A stretch of 64,000 nt of DNA from Candidatus Nezhaarchaeota archaeon (GTDB lineage Archaea > Thermoproteota > Methanomethylicia > Nezhaarchaeales > WYZ-LMO8): NCBI GenBank assembly GCA_030055465.1, contig JASFYF010000001.1:762447-826446 (forward strand), read 5' to 3'. The notes beneath the pieces are model-generated. The model was not told the DNA's origin. It saw nothing but the letters and a program-made list of their open reading frames with translations, and ran no database searches. The translations under genes were made by a program, and so were the position numbers. Within the stretch, counting starts at the first letter, position 1. Each line of letters opens with the position of its first letter. Positions 19,931 to 29,211 of the stretch are shown here, piece after piece.

Positions 19931-20113
19931 TTGAAGGGAATGAATTTCAGCGGTAGAAAGAAGACTCTTGTAATAGATTTAAAGAAAGACGATTATGCGA
20001 TTGCTAGCGAAACAAGAGACTTCATAGGAAGATGCACGAAATATCCTCAATCAAATGTTCCCCGCTGGAGCGAAGTCGTTGAAGCGTATTTCAAACAATT
20101 ATATAGCGGCTAA
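19931..20113 (+). pseudogene. C-terminal remnant of a GT4 glycosyltransferase
   Basis: KKTLVIDLKKDDYAIASETRDFIGRCTKYPQSNVPRWSEVVEAYFKQLYSG aligns with the last ~50 aa of the GT4 at 18096 (RALIVQLDESDEMIAGEIASFLREVGRQARSRVMGWDQVVNTYIEILYP). Confidence 0.65.
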
Positions 20114-20332
20114 CAAGCGAAGGAGTGTAGTGTTGAACAAATTGAAATTGGTTGGTTTCTTTGATGTCAGTGCGATTATCATTCTCAAGAATTTGTAGTC
20201 AATGTCTTGTTGAAGGCGTTAAAGGTAGTCTTATCGGCACAATTAGGCAAAAGTGTTATCTGCTTAGAAGTAGTTAACCTCATGGTCTTTTAAAATTTAA
20301 GGCTATAAAGCAGATCTTAATGTAAGTTATAA

Positions 20333-21214
20333 TTGCCAAAAAATCTTTGGTGTGTTGAGTCAATGAAGGTTTCGGTTGTTGTTCCAAGCAAAGGCGGATA
20401 TTACTTGAAATATCTCCTTCCAAGTCTTAATAACCAATCACTCAAGCCTGATGAGGTAATTCTTATTCTAAAGAACTGTAACTTGAGAGATATCGAAGCC
20501 TTGTGCAATCAGTATACTTTAAACTGCGTTATTATTGAACAGAAGCGAGGATACTACACATCAGCGCTCAATTTAGGAAAACGTGAAGCATCTGGTGAAG
20601 TCATCATATTTACCGACGATGATGCCATCCCACCGAGGCGTTGGGTTAAGCGTTATGTAAAAATTTGGAAAAAAGCGCTGTATAACATTGGTAGCATTTC
20701 AAGCAGAGACTTTTATATAAGATTAAACGGTTTAAGAGTTGTCCCGACAAAAGATGACGCTATTGAAACTAGGATCTATAGATGGTTCGTTAGACCATGT
20801 CTCGAGCCTCCTCTCTCCGTGTTAAAAAAGTACAGATTTGGAGTTTACATCGATAAACGGCTTAATGTAGTTCATGGCCCATTTCTACCTTATAAAGCGT
20901 GTTTTTCACTGCCATATAGAGGCGTAAATATGAGTTTTAGGAAAGAAGCAATAAATGAAGCTGATTTCCCTGTGCATCCCTCTCTGAAGAGAGGATTTGG
21001 AAATGAGCAATATGTTGGTCTACAACTTGTGCTTAAGAAGTGGGAATTAGTATACACACCATCTAATCCGACCTTGCATATACAACGGAAAGAAAGTCTT
21101 TCGAGGATAGCAACAAAAGTTCAAAGGGCTGAGCTAAAGTACGAAACCTCGATAATGAGGGGTTTATTCAATAACCTTCTTTTGAGGGGTATCGCTGAGG
21201 GATTTAAAGAATAA
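20333..21214 (+). CDS. Family 2 glycosyltransferase
   Basis: MKVSVVVPSKGGYYLKYLLPSLNNQSLKPDEVILILK, VIIFTDDDAIPPRRWVKRYV. Likely true start is ATG at 20363. Confidence 0.9.
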   Translation: MPKNLWCVESMKVSVVVPSKGGYYLKYLLPSLNNQSLKPDEVILILKNCNLRDIEALCNQYTLNCVIIEQKRGYYTSALNLGKREASGEVIIFTDDDAIPPRRWVKRYVKIWKKALYNIGSISSRDFYIRLNGLRVVPTKDDAIETRIYRWFVRPCLEPPLSVLKKYRFGVYIDKRLNVVHGPFLPYKACFSLPYRGVNMSFRKEAINEADFPVHPSLKRGFGNEQYVGLQLVLKKWELVYTPSNPTLHIQRKESLSRIATKVQRAELKYETSIMRGLFNNLLLRGIAEGFKE

Positions 21215-21521
21215 GGAATCTTTAAGATCAATGGTATTAATCCTGGGAATAGGATTTGCTAAATGCTGTTAATTCTCTATTGATACAATGTAATCCTGTA
21301 TCAGGGCATAGAGATTATAGTAGCAGATTACATGTCATCTGACCGTACACCTCAAACGTTTGACGAATATTAAATGAGCCTTTAGACCTGAGCACCTATC
21401 GAAATCCTCGCTAATAAAACATTGATGCCATGAGCTTTAAGGTTCTGGATCCGCTTTACCATAAAAGTGCTGTGGAGTTTATTTATATAAACCTTGCAAA
21501 CCATTCAGAAAGAACAGATAT

Positions 21522-23537
21522 TTGCTAGGAACAAATTTAAGATCATATAATATGCATAATTCTGTTGTTATGAAGCAAAGTATTTCAAAAATAACTTCGT
21601 TTTTATCTTTGCTTTTACCATTAATTATGCTCATTTATAGGGAGTCTGTAATAAGAGTTTTTGGAGCTGTGGTATCCTACTTGATCATCTTTGCATTCGC
21701 CCTCCTCTTCTTATGGTCATTAATATATAATGTCATCAAGCCCGGCGAAGTTAAACGGATTTTTTGGAATGACTCTAATGCTTTTTCAACTCTTTTGTTC
21801 CATCTTTATCCTTTTCTATGTATCATCTCGATCTCAACATGCGCCTTATTGGGCTCTCGGTCAATCCTTTTAGTTATCATCTGTTTAGGACTTTCCCTAT
21901 CATCTTTTTTGGCAGTACTTTTTAAAGCTGCAAATAATGCTATATTATTTGGCATTAATATTCTCTTCCTAACATTTATATTATCTGTGTATTTGTTTTT
22001 CCCCCCATCGCTTGGTAACGACACTTGGAGAGATATTGCTTGGGCTGAAGCTATAGATAAAGGCTTTAGTTGGCCAATGTTCACTGCGTACCCCTTTCCT
22101 ATAATTCCCATATTGTACTCGGTATCATCTAAAATTATCGGCCTTTCAACCGTAGAAACAAGCGCTTTGATAGGTCTCGCTTATATAGAATTAGTGATCA
22201 TCCTTGTTTTTGTTATAAGCCGTATATTGGCCAGATACGTCACTTTATCATCACCCATAATCGTACTTCTAACCATCTCAAACCCACTTATCACACTTTG
22301 GGTAGTGCACTTTATTCCACAAGCATATGCTGTGTTTCTTTTCTTATTTATCGTGTTGTTTACAGTTAAAGAACTTAAAGAAGGTCAAAGTATTTTAGTT
22401 TTGACGTTTCTTATAACCCTCGCTTTAGTCTTTAGTCATGCTGTTGCCAGCATTTTAACAGCGTTCATGCTCTTATGCGTATTAAGTGGCATGAAATTTC
22501 TCCAAATGGATAGAATTTCCAAAACAAATTATCAATATGTAAAGTCAACCGTCAAGCTTTTGCTCATAGTTTTTTTGGCTTATGCGGTGTTTACAACTTT
22601 AATTGAGGTTTTAGTTATGGGTGCGAAGAACATCTTAAGCACTCTTTCGAAGACTGTTATGGGCGTGAAGACTGTTATGGGCGTAGCGCCACTGCGTACC
22701 AACTTCATAAATACGGTGGAAAGTCCGCTATGTACAGCATTACTTAGTTATGGTTCGCTAGTCGTATGCACGGTAAGCGCATTCTTCGCGTGGCTTGAGA
22801 ATAAACCTTCAAGGAGCATTACGGCAACCTTTGCAGAGGCGGGTTTTCTTTTAGGGTTTTCCTTATTAGCTACGGGCATGCTTGGAATCATATATAATCC
22901 TGAGTTTGTTCTCGACAGATACTTAGGGTTGCAAGCGATTCTCATCCTAATTGTTTTATCAGTAAACGGCTTTAATACCTTATTAAGGAGAGGAAAGATT
23001 GGAAAAACTTTTGTTTTGGCTCTCGCTACTCTCTTAATAGCCTCAACAATTTATGGTGGCACATTCACTCCAGACCAAGGCTTCCTCAATAATTCGAACG
23101 TATACGCAGTGCATGCCCCAATAAACTGGAATGAAAAGACAAGCTTAGATTTAATAGTGTCGTACATCAAAGGTTTAACGGTTTATGCAGATTGGAGAAC
23201 TTCAGTCTTCCTAATATGGCTTTATGAATGTAAAAGCGAAGTTTCAGCCGTCGAAAGTATAGATGCACCATTTGGCTTTAGGTTCTATCCAGATGAAGTT
23301 TCAATTGTAAATCTTGGTGCTTATGATACTCAATTAAGTTTGCTTGAAAACGGATCAATAGGTATATCTTTCGGAAACAGCTTAGAGCCCATACATCCTA
23401 ATAGCATATTCATATATAGGCGTTCTACGCTCACTAAACTTAATTCTCTGAAGAATTTAGATGAAACTCGCCTATACCATAAGCTCATTGATTACAGAAA
23501 GGTCTACTGCGGGCCCGTAGAGATTTTTGTTCTTTAG
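21522..23537 (+). CDS. Large multi-TM protein, possible GT-C/O-antigen polymerase-type
   Basis: 671 aa, more than ten hydrophobic segments; PSLGNDTWRDIAWAEAIDKGFSWPMFTAYPFPIIPILYSVSSKIIGL. Within a glycan gene cluster. Confidence 0.7.
   Translation: MLGTNLRSYNMHNSVVMKQSISKITSFLSLLLPLIMLIYRESVIRVFGAVVSYLIIFAFALLFLWSLIYNVIKPGEVKRIFWNDSNAFSTLLFHLYPFLCIISISTCALLGSRSILLVIICLGLSLSSFLAVLFKAANNAILFGINILFLTFILSVYLFFPPSLGNDTWRDIAWAEAIDKGFSWPMFTAYPFPIIPILYSVSSKIIGLSTVETSALIGLAYIELVIILVFVISRILARYVTLSSPIIVLLTISNPLITLWVVHFIPQAYAVFLFLFIVLFTVKELKEGQSILVLTFLITLALVFSHAVASILTAFMLLCVLSGMKFLQMDRISKTNYQYVKSTVKLLLIVFLAYAVFTTLIEVLVMGAKNILSTLSKTVMGVKTVMGVAPLRTNFINTVESPLCTALLSYGSLVVCTVSAFFAWLENKPSRSITATFAEAGFLLGFSLLATGMLGIIYNPEFVLDRYLGLQAILILIVLSVNGFNTLLRRGKIGKTFVLALATLLIASTIYGGTFTPDQGFLNNSNVYAVHAPINWNEKTSLDLIVSYIKGLTVYADWRTSVFLIWLYECKSEVSAVESIDAPFGFRFYPDEVSIVNLGAYDTQLSLLENGSIGISFGNSLEPIHPNSIFIYRRSTLTKLNSLKNLDETRLYHKLIDYRKVYCGPVEIFVL
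22649..22684. repeat. 18 bp perfect tandem duplication (gaagactgttatgggcgt x2), in frame
   Basis: Direct reading; gives KTVMGV-KTVMGV in the 671 aa protein. Confidence 0.97.
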
Positions 23538-23548
23538 GTGGCATATTA

Positions 23549-24664
23549 ATGAAGGTTGCTTTTGTGGTTGCCGGCCCTATGTACCCTGATGCTGTAGGTG
23601 GCGCAGAGATATTCACGGGCATGATTGCCAAAAGCCTATCTAACCTAGGATCTGAGGTTCATATCGTAGCCTACGAGGGCGTTAAATTCCATAATAAGCG
23701 AGATAACAAAATCGTATGGCACGGCATAAAGATGAAGATGCCTTTCCTAGGAAGAACCTTAACTTTTGCAGTTAAAGCCCTCGGAGTGTTGCTGGGAATT
23801 AAGCCTGATGTATGTATTGCCAATATGGGGCACTCTGTTTTACCATGCCTGGCATATTCGCTTCTTGTCAAAAGGCCGATTATGGTTAGAATGGCCGGCG
23901 GAGAATTTGTGGCAGCTTTTAAAAACAGGAATTTGGGACTATGGGCGAAGATATATTCAAGGTTTATGATCGAAATGTCAAGAAAATGCTACATAATAAC
24001 CCTTAACAGAGATGCCTACTCAACTTTCCGACTAAAAAAGATCGGAAAGAAAATATTCTTGATCCCAAATCCAATTAAAGACGAGTTTTTTGAAGTTAAA
24101 CCCAAACTAGATGGTTTTAACATAGTATACGTAGGAGGCTTAAAAGCAAGTAAGGGCCTTCATACACTCATAAAGGCCTTCGTAGAGGTGTCTGAGAAAA
24201 ATCCCAATGCTAGACTCCTTCTAGTGGGCGACGGTCCGCTCAGAAAAACTTTAGAAGAAATGATACATAGGCTGAACTTAAAGGGTAAAGTGTTGATCAC
24301 AGGATTTGTTCTAAATGATTATATTCCCAAAATTCTTGAAAAAGCCTCTGCCTTTGTTCTTCCATCACATTCGGAGGGATTATCAAATTCATTGTTACAG
24401 GCGATGGCCGCCGGGCTTCCATGTATAGTTTCGAATATAGAGGAAAATAAATACATCATCATTGACGGCTATAATGGTCTTATATTTGAGCTAGGTCAAC
24501 CTAAATCTTTAGCAGCTGCAATGACGCGTGTAATTACAGATAAAAAGTTTGCTTTAAAGATTGGATATAATGCTAGAAATAGTGTTTTTAATCTCAGGAT
24601 TTCGAATATAACAAAACTTTACATTCAAGCAATCTTTGACACCATTAAGGATTACAACAATTAA
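23549..24664 (+). CDS. Family 4 glycosyltransferase
   Basis: GGAEIFTGMIAKSLSNLGSEVHIVAYEG, NIVYVGGLKASKGLHTLIKAFVEVSEKNPNARLLLVGDGPLRKTLE, PSHSEGLSNSLLQAMAAGLPCIVS. Confidence 0.95.
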   Translation: MKVAFVVAGPMYPDAVGGAEIFTGMIAKSLSNLGSEVHIVAYEGVKFHNKRDNKIVWHGIKMKMPFLGRTLTFAVKALGVLLGIKPDVCIANMGHSVLPCLAYSLLVKRPIMVRMAGGEFVAAFKNRNLGLWAKIYSRFMIEMSRKCYIITLNRDAYSTFRLKKIGKKIFLIPNPIKDEFFEVKPKLDGFNIVYVGGLKASKGLHTLIKAFVEVSEKNPNARLLLVGDGPLRKTLEEMIHRLNLKGKVLITGFVLNDYIPKILEKASAFVLPSHSEGLSNSLLQAMAAGLPCIVSNIEENKYIIIDGYNGLIFELGQPKSLAAAMTRVITDKKFALKIGYNARNSVFNLRISNITKLYIQAIFDTIKDYNN

Positions 24665-24704
24665 TTATGCTATCAAATTAGGATATAATCGGAGAACCTA
24701 GATA

Positions 24705-25892
24705 ATGATGGATGTTTGCCGAAAAATAATTTCTAATCTAGCTCTTTTGAAGGGTTATGGTACAACCTTCTTTAAAGAGTACAATAGGATAGCGAGCATT
24801 AAAGATAGGGCATCCCTTTCGACGTTGCAGTATAGATTATTGAAAGCCCTTGTCTCACGTGCATACATTACTGTGCCTTACTATCATAGTGTTTTACGCG
24901 ATGTTATTAGGGAAGGCTTCGAAACAGCAAGTCTGGAGAGGTTGCCCATTTTAACTAAGAATGTCATTAGAAAATATTGGAATGAACTTTTATCAAATGA
25001 CATTAACTCAAGGAGATGGTACTATAACACGTCTGGAGGCTCAACCGGCGAACCTTTAAGACTAGTGCAGGATAACATATATGACATGTGGGGTGCCATA
25101 GCCTACCTCTATTATTATAGAGTAATGCTGGGAGTGGATGAGCCCACCGTTAAGAAGGTTCTTCTCTGGGGCTCTGAGAGAGATATCTTCCGAGGAGGAA
25201 AATACTCATTGAAAGAATATGCCAAGAACAGGGTGATTATGAATACTGTTTTTCTAAATACTTTCAAAATGACAGTTGGGGATATGGAACGTTACGTCAG
25301 AATTATAAACAGTTTTAAGCCTGTGATAATAAGAGGCTATTTACTTCGTTTACTTAGAAGAGATGGTTTCAAAGTCTATGGTATTGATGTCTCAACATAC
25401 ATCATTAATACGCTAATTCAGAAGCTCCAAAAGCACGGTATCCAATTAATATATGGCGACATTTCACGTCTGAATGTAAACTGCAAGGGTATGTTTGATG
25501 CAGTTTTTGCATTAGACGTGTTGGAGCATATTCCGAACCTAGAGCAAGCTCTATTAAACATAAAAGATCTCTTAAAAAAAGATCTCTTAAAAAAAGGAGG
25601 GTTACTGATTGCAACTGTGCCAGTTGGAGAAAATCCCTTTGAGAGATTAGCAAAGTGTCCTAAATGCGGCCATATTTTCCATCCGTTCGGCTATGTTCAC
25701 TTCTTTAAAAATATGAACGATTTAAAAGTTCTTTTAGATCATTATTATGAAATTATTGAATATGGTGTTGTTCCACCATCCACCGTATCAGGGCGCGCGT
25801 CACTATTGATAAGAAGGCTTCTGAAAGTTCTACGAATAGAAAAGACTCAGAATGTGTCAACTCTATACCTAATAGCAAAAACTCGAGAATAA
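24705..25892 (+). CDS. Chimeric ORF: N-terminal CapK/PaaK-like adenylate-forming domain joined to C-terminal SAM methyltransferase lacking motif I
   Basis: aa ~1-208 are CapK-like (ITVPYYHSVLRD...LERLPILTKNVIRKYWNELLS...NTSGGSTGEPLRL...FKPVIIRGY); the rest is methyltransferase-like (LLRLLRRDGFKVYGIDVSTYIINTL...DAVFALDVLEHIPNLEQALLNIKDLLKK...PKCGHIFHPFGYVHFF). Confidence 0.8.
   Translation: MMDVCRKIISNLALLKGYGTTFFKEYNRIASIKDRASLSTLQYRLLKALVSRAYITVPYYHSVLRDVIREGFETASLERLPILTKNVIRKYWNELLSNDINSRRWYYNTSGGSTGEPLRLVQDNIYDMWGAIAYLYYYRVMLGVDEPTVKKVLLWGSERDIFRGGKYSLKEYAKNRVIMNTVFLNTFKMTVGDMERYVRIINSFKPVIIRGYLLRLLRRDGFKVYGIDVSTYIINTLIQKLQKHGIQLIYGDISRLNVNCKGMFDAVFALDVLEHIPNLEQALLNIKDLLKKDLLKKGGLLIATVPVGENPFERLAKCPKCGHIFHPFGYVHFFKNMNDLKVLLDHYYEIIEYGVVPPSTVSGRASLLIRRLLKVLRIEKTQNVSTLYLIAKTRE
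25566..25595. repeat. 15 bp perfect tandem duplication (gatctcttaaaaaaa x2), in frame
   Basis: Direct reading; encodes DLLKK twice. Confidence 0.97.
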
Positions 25893-25899
25893 TGCGAGT

Positions 25900-26744
25900 G
25901 TGAAAATAGTGGTACAAGAACTTTATGACTTAAAGTTCGTTGATTCTCAGCAGAAAGCATTTGAGCGAATATTTTATGGCTCAAGTTCCTCTAAACGGGT
26001 ATGCTTTATACTAAAATCCTTCTCAGAGTTTACAATAACAAAAGGAGAAGTACTTGATTTAGGATGTGGAGTGGGCACATTTGCTATTCTATTATCTCAG
26101 AGAGGGTACTATTGTGTAGGTTTAGATATATCAAAGTACTCCATTAAACAATCCAGAGAAAATGCCAAAAGGCTTAATGTTGCTGCGAACGCCGAATTTG
26201 TTTTAGAAAGCTGCAGCAGTAATGTTTTCCGTGAAAACTCCTTTGATATTATTGTTGCTGCAGATATATTTGAACACCTGCCTTGGGATGTTTTTGTGAA
26301 GACCATTGTAAATTGCTTCTATTGGCTTTCGCCAGGGGGGTCCTGATAATCCATACTTTCCCAACGCTCTATTATCCCCTTCTACTTGGTAAAAGTGCCT
26401 TCTTAGTATTACCTATTCTCTTTCTTCCTTCACGTCTTATCCCTTTCTACTTAAATGTTATACTATACTATGTTCTTGATCTCTTTTACGTGCTGGTGAA
26501 GGGAGTTAGATATAGGGAAATTATTGCTAAGAGCATACATTGTAATCCTCAAAATCCTCGCTATTTCAAAAATTTGATTGAAAAAGTTGGGTTCAAAATC
26601 ATAAAGTATGTATTGCTGGAAGAACCATTAAGCGCATTGGAAGAAGACATGCCTAGGTATAAGTTTTGCAAACGCCTATTAAAAAATGAAATTATCAAGC
26701 CTGGCGTGTTTGTAATAGCTCAAAAACCAAAAAGCAGGTGCTAA
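25900..26744 (+). pseudogene. SAM-dependent methyltransferase broken by a frameshift in a G tract
   Basis: ORF 25900-26346 ends ...FYWLSPGGS*; the 26283-26744 frame continues ...GVLIIHTFPTLYYPLLLGKSAFLVLPI...LVKGVRYREIIAKSIHCNPQNPRYFKNLIEKVGFKII. One extra G in the G6 run near 26335-26340 restores WLSPGGVLIIHTFP. Confidence 0.85.
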
Positions 26745-26830
26745 TTTTGTAGCGTTCACATTGATGGTGTGATTTTTATAGGCGAAATTGGTATGAGGAG
26801 AGTTGGACATTGTTCGGGAGTTAGAAAATT

Positions 26831-27350
26831 ATGAGCAGGATTTTAATTACTGGTTGTGCAGGTTTTATAGGTAGCAATCTTGCTGAAAAACTTATTGAAG
26901 GAGGTTACTATGTTGTAGGTGTTGATTGCTTTACTGATTACTATTCTTCCAAGCTTAAACAATTTAACTTGAATAGGCTTCTAGCTAACTCGCACTTTCA
27001 ATTAATTAGACTCGATATTTCTGAGGCTTCGTTTAACCAGTTAACAGACATAGTTAGGCAGGTGGAGTACGTTGTTCATGAGGCTGCCCAACCGGGCGTG
27101 AGGAAAAGCTGGGGGACAGATTTTAAGGATTATGTTCGCCACAACATAATAGCAACGCAAAAGCTCGTTGAGGCTGTCTCCAAAGCTGAAAGTGTTAAAC
27201 GCTTCATATTTGCTTCTTCATCTAGCGTCTATGGTAATGTGGGAAATGTTCGATTAAGGGAGGATGCCCTGTCCAAACTGGCTTAACGGAGTCATAAAGC
27301 TGGCTGGTGAGAATTTGTGTTTATTAAGTTTCATAACAACGCCAGAACAT
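26831..27350 (+). pseudogene. Truncated NAD-dependent epimerase
   Basis: MSRILITGCAGFIGSNLAEKLIEGGYYVVGVDCFTDYYSSKLK...FASSSSVYGNVGNVRLREDALSKLA*. A KLAGENLCLLSFITTPEHP-like continuation is visible in another frame just after the stop; the C-terminal half is missing. Confidence 0.8.
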
Positions 27351-27397
27351 CCTAAAAGTCGCAAAAAATTTATTTATGTTGCGGAAATTCAATAGAC

Positions 27398-28393
27398 ATG
27401 GACTATACCATTGGAATTGTTGGCGGTTCAGGTTTTGTTGGATATTCATTAGCAAAGTTTCTTTCCGAAAGCTTTCATATTAAAATACTGGACATAAAGC
27501 AACCGTCGAATCAGCTAAGTGGGGATGTTGAGTATGTGCCATGTGATATTAGAAACTACGAGCATGCTAAATCATGTTTTAAAGATGTGGATCTGGTGAT
27601 TCATGCTTCTATCGTGCAGATTCCCTTAATAAATGAGCAGAAAAGATTGGGCTATGAGGTTAATGTCGTTGGAACGCAGAACGTGTGCAGGGCTGTTGAG
27701 GAAAATGCGCGCATTAAAGGGATGATTCTTACTGGTTCATGGCACACTATAGGTGAGAGGGAGCTAAGAGGTATAATAGATGAGGAGTTTGGATTTCGAC
27801 CTGACAAAGTTGAGGAAAGGGCAAGGTTGTATGCGCTATCCAAAATCGCCCAAGAATCCATAGTGAGATTCTACGATGAAATGTCAGATAAGATATACGG
27901 AATAATAAGAATGGGAACAGTACTAGGTGAAAGTATGCCTGAAAAAACAGCTGCAAACATATTTATAGAGAAAGGGTTAAGAGGCGAAGCAATAACGCCC
28001 TTTAAGCACAGCATGTATAGGCCCATGCTGTACGTGGACATAGAAGACGTCTGCAGAGTTTATAAAAATTTTTCCACGAAAATTTTGAACGGCCAATTAG
28101 AAAAAGGAGAAAACAGCTTGAAACACATAGTCAATGCGTATTATCCAAAACCCATAACCATTCTGGAACTTGCTGAAATAGTTAAAAGAGCAATAATAAA
28201 ATTCTCAAACGGCAATATACAACCAAAAATAGAAATAATCGACACAGGTCAACCGACACTATTCACGAAGGATGACGTGAAGAAAATAAAAGTAGACATA
28301 TCAAGATTAAAAAACTTCTTAGACATTAACGATATGAAAAGCCCAGAAGAGTCTATAAACAGAATAGTAAAACATAGAATTCAAAAAATATAA
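27398..28393 (+). CDS. NAD(P)-dependent epimerase/dehydratase (SDR)
   Basis: TIGIVGGSGFVGYSLAKFLSESFHIKILDI, YALSKIAQESIVRFY, MLYVDIEDVCRVY; 331 aa, apparently complete. Confidence 0.88.
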   Translation: MDYTIGIVGGSGFVGYSLAKFLSESFHIKILDIKQPSNQLSGDVEYVPCDIRNYEHAKSCFKDVDLVIHASIVQIPLINEQKRLGYEVNVVGTQNVCRAVEENARIKGMILTGSWHTIGERELRGIIDEEFGFRPDKVEERARLYALSKIAQESIVRFYDEMSDKIYGIIRMGTVLGESMPEKTAANIFIEKGLRGEAITPFKHSMYRPMLYVDIEDVCRVYKNFSTKILNGQLEKGENSLKHIVNAYYPKPITILELAEIVKRAIIKFSNGNIQPKIEIIDTGQPTLFTKDDVKKIKVDISRLKNFLDINDMKSPEESINRIVKHRIQKI

Positions 28394-29211
28394 AAAAATG
28401 ATAGAAGTGTGTATACGTGCAGATGAGAGACAGATCATCTTCGAATGCAACTTAAAATTCCACTGTAAATCTAAAAATTAACAAAATCTTTATTCATCGT
28501 CTTTACCTCAAAAAGAATGGTGCAACAATCAATCTCGAGAATAGAAAGCTAAAGCTATAACAAAATAGTCTTCTAACAAACAGAGGCTTAATACCCCTAA
28601 TAGGATTTTTTAAGAATACCTTCCGTTATGGGGTTAATCAAGCTGCTCATGTTTTATTCGAAGGAGAAAACAATGTTGTGGTAGTCTTCTAAAATCCGCA
28701 GAAACCAAGCCTAAAACTCAACGTTCAAATAGAGTGTGGCTTAGTGAATGCCAATAAGGCTAAATCCGGCGCAAACCGCTAAAATTCTAGCAACAAAACT
28801 TACTAAAGACTCAAGCTTTAGGGCAACAAGCATAAACACAATAAAGCTAGCAACAAAAAGAGAACAATAAGCAACTAATCTCAAGAATTAGAAGAAAAAG
28901 CTACTAAAAAGTTAAACCAGCCATACTCAATAGAGAAGCACTAGGGGGATGGGGTATACATCTATTGGCTGAATCCTCCATCAATAGATGTTACGCAATT
29001 TTAAAGAATCCAAGAAGCGCCAAAAATGATGCAGCCTAGAGGGGGAACCCTCGCCAGTTGGTTAAGGTTTCAGCCAATAAATTTGTTGAGCATAGGGTCA
29101 GCCTTCTCCGGCGGGAGGTTGAATCCTACACTAGAAAGCTTAGGAGTAGAGCATTAAAAAGCCTTGAAGAAATCTTCAAAATGGCCAGTAAAGCAGCGAA
29201 GGGGTTCTGAG

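Noticed and set aside
21281-21306. TGATACaatgtaatcctGTATCAggg, resembling the ATPase operator (TGATACattGTATCAgggg)
   Set aside because: Intergenic single occurrence with a different spacer and no ATPase nearby; may be chance, kept only as a note.
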